Assembly: GCF_000600005.1 (NCBI RefSeq)
Contig: NZ_CP007446.1
Location: 1,452,894 to 1,516,893 of the forward strand
Direction: 5' to 3'
From: Snodgrassella alvi wkB2
GTDB taxonomy: Bacteria; Pseudomonadota; Gammaproteobacteria; Burkholderiales; Neisseriaceae
DNA length: 64,000 nucleotides
Position 1 is the stretch's first letter. Each line of letters opens with the position of its first letter. Below the pieces are notes generated by a model, which saw only the letters and a program-made list of their open reading frames with translations, was not told the origin of the DNA and made no database searches. Below, piece after piece: positions 30,251 through 39,211 of the stretch. The position numbers and the translations under genes are program-made.

Positions 30251-30775
30251 ATGAAATATCTGCTTGTATACAGCAGCCGTTTTGGCTATACCCTTAAAAT
30301 TGCCCAGACACTTGAAGCGCAATGGACTACTGCCGGCATCACAGTTGATATGATTAATCTAGCAGATGATCCGTTTATTCAGCAGGGGGAATATGATAAA
30401 ATCATCATTGGTGCCTCTATCCGCTACGGACACTACGCTTCTCAGCTGGCACCCTGGATAGAACGCCATCAGCAAATCCTCAACAACACCCCAAGTGCCT
30501 TTTTCAGCGTCAGCATACTGGCTAACAAACCTCATCGCAGTACACCGCAAACACACACCTACACACGTAAATTTTTTACCAAAAGCCCATGGCGCCCTCA
30601 GTTAATTGGAATTTTTGCCGGAGAGCTGCACTATGCCAAATATAACCTGCTCGACCGCTACATGATGCGTCTGGTTATGAAACTGAATAAAGGCGAAACC
30701 CGTCTGGATGCCCATATTGAATATACCGACTGGCAAAAGGTGCGGGATTTTGGCGAACAAATACTCAAATTATAA
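30251..30775 (+). CDS. hemG: Quinone-dependent protoporphyrinogen IX dehydrogenase (flavodoxin type)
   Basis: Oxidises protoporphyrinogen IX to protoporphyrin IX in heme synthesis, passing electrons to membrane quinones. The 174-residue product has the flavodoxin FMN loop YSSRFGYTLKIAQTL near residue 7, IIIGASIRYGHYASQL, and the HemG-specific long insert KPHRSTPQTHTYTRKFFTKSPWRPQLIGIFAGEL. The C-terminal YTDWQKVRDFGEQI is also conserved. A longer frame begins at 30218, but the ATG at 30251 gives the normal flavodoxin N-terminus. The next pathway enzyme, ferrochelatase, is at the right edge of the window. Confidence 0.94.
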   Translation: MKYLLVYSSRFGYTLKIAQTLEAQWTTAGITVDMINLADDPFIQQGEYDKIIIGASIRYGHYASQLAPWIERHQQILNNTPSAFFSVSILANKPHRSTPQTHTYTRKFFTKSPWRPQLIGIFAGELHYAKYNLLDRYMMRLVMKLNKGETRLDAHIEYTDWQKVRDFGEQILKL

Positions 30776-31552
30776 AATATTATAATAGCATTATTCACAA
30801 AAATTGATATCCGTTTCGATCAGCTTAACACCCATATTCTTATAGCATTTTTATAAATACTTATATTTGCTTTATCTAAATCTAATCTTTTAATTAAAAA
30901 ACCTTAAATAATAGATTATAAAAACTCAGTATTATGAAATTTAAATTTAATATTGATTACTAATTCACTATTTTTAATAATAAATGAAAATATTTTTAAT
31001 AAAATCATTTTTATATATAAAATTTAATTTTAAATTATTTTCATGTAAAAAATCTCAAATAAATATTTTTTAGAACTTAATATTTAATCGGTATTATTTA
31101 GACAATTGAATTATATTTATACGTTCTGACATTATATTGATTTTATATTCAGATATTTCTAATTTAATAAAAATATTTTACCTAAATATTTTAAAGTAAA
31201 TTTTCTTATATTTATATATAGTAACAGTAGAAAATTTAAAAATAAAATTCATAAACATATAAACTAACCTATCTTTTTATGGTTATCAATACACAATTAA
31301 ACATGAACCTGAAACAATATCAAAGTAAATAAAAATACAACAGTTTTAAACAGATACAGAAAAAATATAAACCAAAATATATAATTATAAACTAATAAAC
31401 TTTAATATATAAATATTATAGTTTATTATCTACCACGACAAATTAGCAAATTTTTAACATTTATGTTTAAAAATATATTATTTAAATTGAAAAATATTTA
31501 CTGACTATAAATAATTTTAATATTTATTTTCAAAAACTATAAGGAGCTAGAA
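30776..31552. other. Extremely AT-rich leader region upstream of the RTX gene
   Basis: About 780 bases with very few G or C residues and no open frame of note. Poly-A/T tracts occur throughout. Promoter hexamers cannot be picked out reliably against this composition. It ends in a good AAGGAG ribosome-binding site at 31541-31546 for the RTX gene. Such composition is typical of DNA bound by H-NS-like silencers; that is inference. Confidence 0.6.
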
Positions 31553-34240
31553 ATGATTAAAACTGTTAAAAAAATACAAACCGGGAGCGACTGGACAAAA
31601 GATCGCTATGTTTTCCAGCCAGGTCATGGACAGAGTATCATACAAGATAAAGGTAATGAATATGATATATCTCAATATAATGATCTTATTTTTTCGCAGG
31701 CTAAAGCAGCTAATGCTATTTTTACCCGCTCCGGTAATGATCTGGTAATCAAAGCATATGGTGCAACAGATGCTGTTATCCTGCCGGATTATTTTAATAC
31801 TGATAATGCTGATAGCCGTGCTTTCAATTTTATCTTTGCCGATAAAGTTTTATATCGCAATGATATCGCAGCGATGACATTCACACTGGATGGCACTAAT
31901 GGCGATGATGTCCTGCATGGGTGGGATAGTAACGATATTATTAATGGCGGAGCTGGTAATGATATTCTGTATGGCGGGAACGGCGACGATACTCTTAACG
32001 GTGGTACCGGTAACGACAAACTATATGGCGGCAATGGTAACGATATTCTTAATGGCGGCGATGGCGACGACTATATCGTTGGCGAACATGGTGATAATGT
32101 ACTTATAGGCGGCAACGGTAACGATATTCTGCTTGGTAGTGATGATGGCTATGATATACTGATTGGCGGGACTGGTAATGATGTTCTGGCTGGTGGTGAA
32201 GGTAAAGACCTCTATATCTTTCAGACAGGCCACGGTAATGACATTATCTACGATAAAAGCTTGTCCTCTGATAGTAATAGTTATAATGATGTTAAGTTTG
32301 AAAAAGCCTTTGCTGCAGATGCCAGATTCAGCCGTTCTGGAAACGATTTAGTCATACAGGCTTATGGCAATAATGATTCAGTTACTCTTAGCGATTTCTT
32401 TATTACTCATAACTCATATACACGTTCATTTAATTTTATCTTTGAAGATAAAACATTAACTGCAGTCGATATTGCAAAAATGACATTTATCATAAATGGT
32501 ACTGACGGTGATGATGAACTGCAGGGATGGGACAGCAACGATATTATTAATGGCGGACTGGGTAATGACAGGCTGTACGGCGGATATGGAAATGATATTC
32601 TTAACGGCGGCGATGGAAATGACTTTCTTAGCGGTGATAATGGTAATGACTATTTAGATGGCGGAGACGGTGACGATTATATCGATGGCGGCGATGGAAA
32701 TGACATTCTTATCGGAGGTAATGGTAACGATACGCTGATTGGCAATGCCGGATATGACATTCTTAACGGTGGTGCAGGTAATGATATTCTGAATGGCGGT
32801 GATTGGGCAAAAGATCGTTATATTTTTCAGTCAGGACACGGTCAGGACATTATTAATGATAAAGGTTATGAAGACAGAAATCATGAAAAGTACAATGATG
32901 TTGTATTTGAAAATGCGTTCTTCAAAGATGCCATTTTTAGCCGTTCAGGAAATAATTTAATTATCAGAGCTTATGGTAATCAGGATTCGGTTACTCTCAC
33001 AGACTTTTTTAAACCAGATAGTACAGACACACGCGCTTTTAACTTTATCTTTGCGGATATCACTCTTCCGGCGGAAGCAATTGCCCAGATGACATTAGTT
33101 CTGAATGGTACCGATGGTAATGATGTACTACATGGCTGGGATAGTAACGATATTATTAATGGCGGGCTGGGTGATGATATTCTGTATGGCGGCAACGGCG
33201 ACGATATACTCAACGGCGAAGCCGGCAATGACAAGCTATACGGCGGCAATGGTAACGATATCCTGCTGGGAGGAGACGGCTACGATGTTATGATTGGTGG
33301 TACTGGTAATGATGTTATGGCTGGCGGTGAAGGAAAAGACCTTTATATCTTTCAGACAGGTCACGGTAATGACATTATCAATGATAAAAGCTTGTCTTCC
33401 GATCACAATAACTATAATGATGTTAAATTTGAAAAAGCTTTTGCTGCTGATGCCAGATTCAGCCGTTCAGGAAACAATTTAGTCATACAGGCTTATGGCA
33501 ATAATGATTCAGTTACTCTTACTGATTTCTTCATCTCCGGTTATGCAAGTACACGAGCATTTAATTTTATCTTTGAAGATAAAACAATAACTGCAAATGA
33601 TATTGCAAAAATGACATTTGTACTGGAGGGTACTGATAATGATGATGTACTTACCGGCTGGGATAGTAATGATATTATCAATGGTAAAAAAGGGAATGAT
33701 ATTCTTTATGGCGGTAAGGGCAATGATTACATTTATGGAGGACAGGGTAACGATACCCTTTATGGTGAAGAAGGTAATGATTCACTTTTTGGAGAAGAAG
33801 GTTACGATATACTGAATGGCGGTGCCGGCGATGATTATCTTTTCGGCGGTAACTTTGAAAGAGATTTATATGTTTTCAACGCTAATCATGGCAGAGATGT
33901 TGTTGAAGATATAGCAATAAACCGACAACAAGGCGATATTCTTGCCTTTAAAGACTATAACAGCAGAGAATTATGGTTTAGTCAAAACGGAAATGATTTA
34001 ATTATCAGTCATATCGGTACTTCTGATCAGGTTATAGTAAAAAGCTGGTTTGTTTCTGAATATAACCGTCAATATAGTATAACCACTGCTGATGGTAAGG
34101 AAATTTATGCTTCACAAGTTGAACAGTTAGTAAATGCCATGTCGAGTTTTACTGCGAGTACTCATGATATTGCCACTACAGATAATCAAAAAATGCAATT
34201 TAATCAGCAGGCAATTATTTCTTCATATTGGGGGAATTAA
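31553..34240 (+). CDS. RTX-type calcium-binding repeat protein, probably secreted
   Basis: An 895-residue acidic protein with many glycine-rich nonapeptides of the GGxGxDxLx type (GNDILYGGNGDD and similar), which form calcium-bound parallel beta-rolls. Alternating with these are about five copies of an HCBP-related module, e.g. RYVFQPGHGQSIIQDKG then FSRSGNDLVIQAYG and TRAFNFIFEDKTL, starting near residues 18, 217, 418, 593 and 769. Modules 1 and 3 resemble each other and modules 2 and 4 are nearly identical. The last module is divergent. There is no N-terminal signal peptide, so type I export through a C-terminal signal is likely, but no ABC exporter or membrane-fusion gene is nearby. No enzymatic or pore-forming domain was recognised. 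Confidence 0.88.
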   Translation: MIKTVKKIQTGSDWTKDRYVFQPGHGQSIIQDKGNEYDISQYNDLIFSQAKAANAIFTRSGNDLVIKAYGATDAVILPDYFNTDNADSRAFNFIFADKVLYRNDIAAMTFTLDGTNGDDVLHGWDSNDIINGGAGNDILYGGNGDDTLNGGTGNDKLYGGNGNDILNGGDGDDYIVGEHGDNVLIGGNGNDILLGSDDGYDILIGGTGNDVLAGGEGKDLYIFQTGHGNDIIYDKSLSSDSNSYNDVKFEKAFAADARFSRSGNDLVIQAYGNNDSVTLSDFFITHNSYTRSFNFIFEDKTLTAVDIAKMTFIINGTDGDDELQGWDSNDIINGGLGNDRLYGGYGNDILNGGDGNDFLSGDNGNDYLDGGDGDDYIDGGDGNDILIGGNGNDTLIGNAGYDILNGGAGNDILNGGDWAKDRYIFQSGHGQDIINDKGYEDRNHEKYNDVVFENAFFKDAIFSRSGNNLIIRAYGNQDSVTLTDFFKPDSTDTRAFNFIFADITLPAEAIAQMTLVLNGTDGNDVLHGWDSNDIINGGLGDDILYGGNGDDILNGEAGNDKLYGGNGNDILLGGDGYDVMIGGTGNDVMAGGEGKDLYIFQTGHGNDIINDKSLSSDHNNYNDVKFEKAFAADARFSRSGNNLVIQAYGNNDSVTLTDFFISGYASTRAFNFIFEDKTITANDIAKMTFVLEGTDNDDVLTGWDSNDIINGKKGNDILYGGKGNDYIYGGQGNDTLYGEEGNDSLFGEEGYDILNGGAGDDYLFGGNFERDLYVFNANHGRDVVEDIAINRQQGDILAFKDYNSRELWFSQNGNDLIISHIGTSDQVIVKSWFVSEYNRQYSITTADGKEIYASQVEQLVNAMSSFTASTHDIATTDNQKMQFNQQAIISSYWGN

Positions 34241-34277
34241 ATTATAAATAGTTATTTATTTATAATATCTGCTTCTC

Positions 34278-34305
34278 AAGGAATCCATTTTATGGATTCC
34301 TTTTT
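34278..34305 (+). terminator. Terminator after the RTX gene
   Basis: AAGGAATCCAT and ATGGATTCCTT around TTT, followed by a T-run. Confidence 0.88.
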
Positions 34306-34382
34306 CATTATTAGTTGATATCTGATTTAATATTTTTCATGAAATATTAAAGTATTTATTTAAATAAATAAAATGTTATACA

Positions 34383-34416
34383 AAAACAGGCTTTGTAATC
34401 ATACAAAGCCTGTTTT
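34383..34416 (-). terminator. Terminator downstream of ackA
   Basis: AAAACAGGCTTTGT and its perfect complement around AATCAT, giving a long stem with a T-run on the minus strand. Confidence 0.85.
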
Positions 34417-34467
34417 AAAAGTCTTAAGAATATCTCACAGTTATTTCACTGTTTCGAATTCATTTCT

Positions 34468-35673
34468 TTACACATGCATCCCTGTTAAACGGGCAGTATC
34501 CTGAGCAATCATCAGCTCTTCATTAGTCGGAATAACCAAAACTGCTGCTTTACTGTCTTTTGTGCTAATCACACCCGGTGTACCAAAGCAGGCTTCCATA
34601 TTGGCATCATGATCCAGAATCATGCCAAATACATTCAGATAATTAACTACTTTTTCGCGCATTGTAGTTGAGTTTTCACCAATACCACCAGTAAATACCA
34701 ATGCATCCAGACTGCCGCAGGCAACCATCATACCGCCCACATATTTAGCCAGACGATAGGCAAATACATCCAGAGCCAGCTCGGCACCTTTGTGTCCGTT
34801 AGCAGCAGCTTCTTCCAGCATACGGCAATCGTTGGAAAGATTGGATAAACCCAGCATACCGCTTTCTTTGTTCAGCATTTCGGTAATTTCATCAATGCTC
34901 ATTTTGGCATTCGCAGCCAGGAAAGAGAAAATACTCGGATCGATATCGCCGCAACGGGTACCCATAACCAGACCTTCCAGCGGAGTCAGTCCCATGCTGG
35001 TATCCTGTGAACGACCGTTTTTAACAGCGGTAATAGAGGCGCCATTACCCAGATGAGCAATCACCATGCTCATTTCATTAATATCACGGCGCAAAAATGC
35101 TGCGGTTTCCTGAGCAACATAACGGTAGCTGGTACCATGCGCACCATAACGGCGTACACCGTAACGGGTATACAGTGTTGATGGAATAGCATAATGATAA
35201 GCATGCGGAGGCATAGTCTGATGGAATGCTGTATCAAATACTGCTACCTGCGGCAGCTCGGGAAACGCCTGCTGTGCTGCCTGAATGCCCAGAATATGAG
35301 CAGGATTATGCAATGGAGCCAGTACAATACAGGCCTCAATATCACGCATTACTTCAGGAGTAATCACTGTAGACTGAGTAAATCGTTCGCCGCCATGTAC
35401 GACACGATGGCCGATGGCTTTAACACGGTCATATAAGCCCAGATCTTTTAACTGTTCCAGCAAAGCCATTACAGCTGCAACGTGATCATGATTGCCGGTT
35501 AAGGCGTGTTTATGTTTTTCACCATTGATTTTAAAGGTGATGAAAGCATCAGTATTACCTACTTTTTCAGCCAGACAGCTCATTAAAACTTCTTTTTCGG
35601 CTAAATCCATTACTGCGGCTTTTACTGAAGAACTGCCACAGTTAAGTACCAATACTAAATCCTGCTCACTCAT
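34468..35673 (-). CDS. ackA: Acetate kinase
   Basis: Interconverts acetyl phosphate plus ADP and acetate plus ATP, a main overflow and substrate-level phosphorylation step. The 401-residue ASKHA enzyme shows VLVLNCGSSSVKAAV at the N-terminus (catalytic Asn), GHRVVHGGERF (Arg), APLHNPAHILGI, VFDTAFHQTMPPHAYHYAIP (catalytic Asp and His region), IAHLGNGASITAVKNGRSQDTSMG and VFTGGIGENS. No phosphotransacetylase gene adjoins it. It lies 55 bases after the NlpC/P60 gene on the same strand, and its start is preceded by AGGACAA. Confidence 0.96.
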   Translation of the reverse strand: MSEQDLVLVLNCGSSSVKAAVMDLAEKEVLMSCLAEKVGNTDAFITFKINGEKHKHALTGNHDHVAAVMALLEQLKDLGLYDRVKAIGHRVVHGGERFTQSTVITPEVMRDIEACIVLAPLHNPAHILGIQAAQQAFPELPQVAVFDTAFHQTMPPHAYHYAIPSTLYTRYGVRRYGAHGTSYRYVAQETAAFLRRDINEMSMVIAHLGNGASITAVKNGRSQDTSMGLTPLEGLVMGTRCGDIDPSIFSFLAANAKMSIDEITEMLNKESGMLGLSNLSNDCRMLEEAAANGHKGAELALDVFAYRLAKYVGGMMVACGSLDALVFTGGIGENSTTMREKVVNYLNVFGMILDHDANMEACFGTPGVISTKDSKAAVLVIPTNEELMIAQDTARLTGMHV

Positions 35674-35728
35674 GTTGTTGTCCTGTTATATCGTGATTAT
35701 TAAATTCAAAATGAATAATTGATTTTAT

Positions 35729-36256
35729 TCAGCGGGCAAACAGCGTGCGTGCACCTGTAAAACGCTGGCTAAAATAAGGCTGGTCCAGTCTGGCAGTGCG
35801 GATAACACCGTTGCTGGAAGGCGCATGAATAAATTCACCGTTGCCAATATACAGCCCCATATGTGAATAAGCCTGCCCCGAAGTGTTGAAAAACACCAAA
35901 TCCCCAACCTGCAAATCTTTTGTGCGGATCGGGGCGGAAACAGCTGCTATATCACGTGCGGTACGAGGCAGATTTACCTGCAATGCCTGCTGGTAAACAT
36001 ATTGCACCATACCACTGCAATCAAATCCGCTACCCCGGCTACTGCCGCCATAACGGTAGGGTGTACCTATCAGACTCATGCTATGCAACAGCAATTCCTG
36101 ACTCCCTGCCTGATGACTGACTTTAGTAATTCGAATAGGAGCCAGACGGGGTTGAGTACCAGACTGAACTATTTTTCGACTACTGCTTCTGCAGGCAGAA
36201 AGAAATAAAACAAGCGCACCTAAAACAGCACGCCGCTGTGCATTACATGTAACCAT
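35729..36256 (-). CDS. NlpC/P60 (C40) peptidoglycan endopeptidase lipoprotein
   Basis: A 175-residue lipoprotein with the signal RRAVLGALVLFLSAC (lipidated Cys22) and one NlpC/P60 domain, predicted to cut D-iGlu to meso-DAP stem-peptide bonds. The catalytic triad is complete: Cys80 in GSGFDCSGMVQYVY, His132 in YSHMGLYIGNG and His144 in FIHAPSSNG. The conserved GTPYRYGGSSRG precedes the cysteine. The layout and length match E. coli MepS/NlpC-type enzymes. It may share a transcript with ackA downstream. Confidence 0.92.
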   Translation of the reverse strand: MVTCNAQRRAVLGALVLFLSACRSSSRKIVQSGTQPRLAPIRITKVSHQAGSQELLLHSMSLIGTPYRYGGSSRGSGFDCSGMVQYVYQQALQVNLPRTARDIAAVSAPIRTKDLQVGDLVFFNTSGQAYSHMGLYIGNGEFIHAPSSNGVIRTARLDQPYFSQRFTGARTLFAR

Positions 36257-36344
36257 TAGTTATTTACCCTGTTGTGATTACCTGAATCATGCTTACTGAG
36301 TGAATATAACATGAGTTGGTAATAATTGCTCTAAGCATTAAGGC

Positions 36345-36363
36345 TTAAATGACAATCATTACA
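36345..36363. promoter_or_regulatory. Weak Fur-box-like sequence
   Basis: Matches 13 of 19 positions of the classic Fur consensus, centred on AATGACAATCATTA. In an AT-rich gap this level of match can occur by chance. Confidence 0.25.
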
Positions 36364-36441
36364 TTAACTAACCTTGTCGTACAAATCATACAAATTTTAC
36401 CATTTTGAGAAAGCCATATCGCTCTGAGAAGTTTTAATCTC

Positions 36442-36470
36442 TTGACAGTGTCCTTGTGCAAGAATAGAGT
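36442..36470 (+). promoter_or_regulatory. Sigma70-type promoter
   Basis: TTGACA (36442-36447), a 17-base spacer and TAGAGT (36465-36470). CTTG-TG-CAAG arms lie within the spacer and could be an operator. Transcription would start about 120 bases before the nitronate monooxygenase ATG. Confidence 0.6.
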
Positions 36471-36596
36471 AGAAGCACTAATTGATAAAAGCCAGCTGAA
36501 TTAAAATGCTTTCCAACGTTTTTTACTGTAATTACAGGCTTTTATTCGAAGCAATACTTTAAAGCATCGCTTACTAAACAAAATACAGGAAGCAAT

Positions 36597-37766
36597 ATGC
36601 AGGAATTTGCACCACTAGTTATTCGCAATCATCATCTCATTCCGATTGTTCAGGGCGGTATGGGCGTAGGTGTTTCCGCCTCAAGTCTGGCCAGTGCAGT
36701 AGCACGAGAAAATGGAGTAGGAACGATTGCCAGCGTGGATTTACGTCATTTGCATCCCGATTTACTTGAGCAGTCCAAAGAAAATCCTACACAGGAAAAA
36801 TACGATACCTTAAACAGGATTGCACTTGATCGTGAAATCAAATCCGCACTTGCCCAGTCTGAAGGACGCGGAATGATCGCCGTTAATGTAATGAAAGCGG
36901 TTAAAGACCATCATGCTATGGTACAGCAGGCTTGTGAATCCGGTGCACATGCAATTGTAATGGGAGCCGGTCTGCCGCTGGACTTGCCGGATATGACTGA
37001 AAATTTTCCTGATGTTGCTTTGCTGCCTATTTTGTCGGAATCACGCGGTATTGGTATTGTGCTTAAACGCTGGATGAAAAAGAACCGTCTGCCTGATGCA
37101 ATTGTAATCGAACATCCCGCCCATGCTGCCGGGCATCTTGGTGCAGCTACTGTTGCCGGTGTTAATGATGAACGTTTTGAATTTAAACGGGTACTGACTG
37201 AAACATTCGAATTATTTAAAAAACTTGATCTGGAACGGGAAAAAATTCCTTTGATCATTGCTGGCGGGATGGCTAATTTTCAGAAAATCACTGTAGCCTT
37301 ACAAGAATGGGGTGCAGCTGCTGTACAAATCGGTACAGCATTTGCTGTAACTCAGGAAGGTGATGCTCATATCAATTTCAAAAAAACTCTCGCCGGTGCC
37401 GAAGGCGAACAAATTGTAGAATTCATGTCGGTAGCCGGCTTGCCGGCACGCGGCGTTAAAACTAAATTTCTGGATAGCTATCTGAAACGTGAAAGCGTAT
37501 TACAGGCTAATGCCAAAGCAGACCCGCGGCGCTGTACGCAGGGGATTAACTGTTTGTCTGTATGCGGTTTACGTGATGGTCTGGAAAAAGTCGGACAATT
37601 CTGTATTGATCTGAAACTTGCTGCAGCCTGGCGCGGAGAAACTGACAAAGGTTTATTTTTCCGTGGTAAAGATCCGCTGCCATTCGGTTCAGCTATGCGC
37701 ACTGTTAAAGAAACCATTGAATATTTACTGACCGGCGAAATTCAGGCTGTCCAGAAATCTGCCTGA
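36597..37766 (+). CDS. Nitronate monooxygenase / 2-nitropropane dioxygenase family flavoprotein
   Basis: FMN-dependent TIM-barrel oxidoreductase of 389 residues. Family features are VQGGMGVGVSASSLASAVA near residue 18 (flavin phosphate and N-terminal loop), VMGAGLPLDLPDM, VIEHPAHAAGHLGA with the active-site His, IPLIIAGGMANFQKI and AVQIGTAFAVTQEGDA. A Cys-rich C-terminal segment (RRCTQGINCLSVCGLRDGL) is typical of the longer bacterial subgroup. The substrate is probably propionate-3-nitronate or a related nitronate; a role in fatty-acid synthesis (FabK) is less likely given this extended length. AGGAAGC precedes the ATG. Confidence 0.85.
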   Translation: MQEFAPLVIRNHHLIPIVQGGMGVGVSASSLASAVARENGVGTIASVDLRHLHPDLLEQSKENPTQEKYDTLNRIALDREIKSALAQSEGRGMIAVNVMKAVKDHHAMVQQACESGAHAIVMGAGLPLDLPDMTENFPDVALLPILSESRGIGIVLKRWMKKNRLPDAIVIEHPAHAAGHLGAATVAGVNDERFEFKRVLTETFELFKKLDLEREKIPLIIAGGMANFQKITVALQEWGAAAVQIGTAFAVTQEGDAHINFKKTLAGAEGEQIVEFMSVAGLPARGVKTKFLDSYLKRESVLQANAKADPRRCTQGINCLSVCGLRDGLEKVGQFCIDLKLAAAWRGETDKGLFFRGKDPLPFGSAMRTVKETIEYLLTGEIQAVQKSA

Positions 37767-37785
37767 AATTGCTGAACAATTTCAT

Positions 37786-37812
37786 AAGCCACATGCATGC
37801 ATGTGGCTTTTT
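37786..37812 (+). terminator. Terminator after the nitronate monooxygenase gene
   Basis: AAGCCACATGCATGCATGTG forms a self-complementary stem closing with GGCTT and a T-run. Confidence 0.88.
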
Positions 37813-37919
37813 ATTTGTCTGTAACCGGTATTTTCCGGAGCTAAAAATGAATATTTACTGCCGCAGTAATTTGAATGGTGGTAGTATCAAAGCATTTACA
37901 ATAATTTGTATTTACGATT

Positions 37920-39107
37920 ATGAATCCGAAACTGGAATTGTTACAGCCCTATCCTTTTGCCAGATTACGTAAATTAATGGATGGTCTGGAACCACCGGCT
38001 GATCTCCAGCCTATATCATTACATATTGGTGAACCCAAACACCCTACCCCGTCGGTTTTAACTGATGCACTGATTCAGCATCTGGACAGACTTGCAGCCT
38101 ATCCGGTTACTGCCGGCATTCCTGAGCTTCGTCAGGCTTGTGCTCAATGGCTTATGCGCCGCTACTCAGGAGTAAAAATTAATCCTGATACTGAAGTATT
38201 ACCCGTGTTGGGCAGCAGAGAAGCATTATTTGCATTTACTCAAACCATCATTGATAACAATACTGAATATCAGCCTGTAGTTGTCAGCCCGAACCCCTTT
38301 TATCAGATATATGAAGGTTCAGCTTTGCTGGCTGGCGCGCGGGTAGAATATGTCAATTGCCGCGCTCCACATTTTATGCCGCAATGGCAGGAAATCGATC
38401 AGAATACATGGCCAAAAGTACAATTGGTTTTCGTTTGTTCTCCGGGCAACCCCAGTGGCGCAGTAATGAATCTGGACGAATGGAAAAAACTATTTGATTT
38501 ACAGGACAAATACGGATTTGTGATTGCGTCAGATGAGTGCTATTCAGAAATTTACTTTGATGATGATAATAAGCCTCTGGGTGCATTACAGGCGGCTAGT
38601 CAATTAGGCCGGACATTCGACCGTCTGATTATGTTTACCAGCCTGTCAAAACGTTCTAATGCACCCGGTCTGCGTTCCGGTTTTGTAGCAGGTGACAGTA
38701 AACTTCTGGCTGATTTTTTGCTCTACCGCACCTATCATGGCAGTGCCATGAGTCTGCCCACACAATACGCCAGTATTGCAGCATGGAATGATGAAGAACA
38801 CGTCATTGCCAATCGTAATCTGTATCGGGAAAAATTTGATAAAGTAATTCCGATATTACAGCAAAAATTTGCTCTGCATAAACCTGATGCTTCATTCTAT
38901 CTGTGGCTGAATGTTCCCGATTGTGATGATTTAGCCTTTACACAGAAATTATGGCAAAAAGCAGCGATTCGTGTATTACCGGGACGTTATCTTGCCCGTA
39001 ATACACCATACGGTAACTCCGGAGCAGGCTTTGTGCGAATCGCACTGGTATCCAGTGTCGAAGAATGTGTTGAAGCCGCCAATCGTATGGTCAAACTGGC
39101 TTTTTAG
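37920..39107 (+). CDS. dapC: Succinyldiaminopimelate transaminase
   Basis: PLP aminotransferase of the succinylase route to meso-DAP and lysine. The 395-residue fold-type I enzyme starts MNPKLELLQPYPFARLRKLM, as beta-proteobacterial DapC does, and has LHIGEPKHPTPSVL, VCSPGNPSGAVM, VIASDECYSEIYFD with the PLP-contact Asp, and TSLSKRSNAPGLRSGFVAGD with the Schiff-base Lys near residue 243. The C-terminal GFVRIALVSSVEEC supplies the carboxylate-binding Arg. DAP would serve both lysine synthesis and peptidoglycan; lysC of the same pathway is 2 kb downstream. Confidence 0.93.
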   Translation: MNPKLELLQPYPFARLRKLMDGLEPPADLQPISLHIGEPKHPTPSVLTDALIQHLDRLAAYPVTAGIPELRQACAQWLMRRYSGVKINPDTEVLPVLGSREALFAFTQTIIDNNTEYQPVVVSPNPFYQIYEGSALLAGARVEYVNCRAPHFMPQWQEIDQNTWPKVQLVFVCSPGNPSGAVMNLDEWKKLFDLQDKYGFVIASDECYSEIYFDDDNKPLGALQAASQLGRTFDRLIMFTSLSKRSNAPGLRSGFVAGDSKLLADFLLYRTYHGSAMSLPTQYASIAAWNDEEHVIANRNLYREKFDKVIPILQQKFALHKPDASFYLWLNVPDCDDLAFTQKLWQKAAIRVLPGRYLARNTPYGNSGAGFVRIALVSSVEECVEAANRMVKLAF

Positions 39108-39138
39108 AATTGGTTTCAAACAGATACTGGAATTAAAA

Positions 39139-39185
39139 TAAAACCAGAATTGCCAGTTTCAATTTTAAAAGCAATTCTGGTTTTT
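39139..39185. terminator. Terminator between dapC and yicC
   Basis: AAAACCAGAATTGC and GCAATTCTGGTTTT arms around a 17-base loop, flanked by A and T runs for both convergent genes. Confidence 0.8.
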
Positions 39186-39211
39186 AATAGTATGGCATAA
39201 ACAGCTATTGT

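Larger units (their letters stand above)
36257..36596. other. Divergent intergenic region with promoter for the nitronate monooxygenase gene
   Basis: A 340-base gap between NlpC/P60 (minus) and the nitronate monooxygenase gene (plus). It holds a good sigma70 promoter for the plus-strand gene and a weak Fur-box-like sequence, both listed separately. No small gene or RNA was recognised. Confidence 0.55.

Noticed and set aside
31890-33815. Open frames in other phases of the RTX gene and its regular DNA repeats, which could suggest extra genes or a CRISPR array
   Set aside because: The repeats are codon-phased nonapeptides (GGxGxDxLx) of one long frame with a ribosome-binding site. The units vary in sequence and there are no unique spacers of constant length.
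36345-36363. Fur-regulated promoter for the NlpC/P60 or nitronate monooxygenase gene
   Set aside because: Only 13 of 19 positions match in an AT-rich gap and neither gene has an obvious iron role. It is kept only as a low-confidence site.
37769-37972. Small open frame between the nitronate monooxygenase gene and dapC
   Set aside because: It spans a strong terminator and runs into the dapC start. It has no ribosome-binding site and no recognisable protein.
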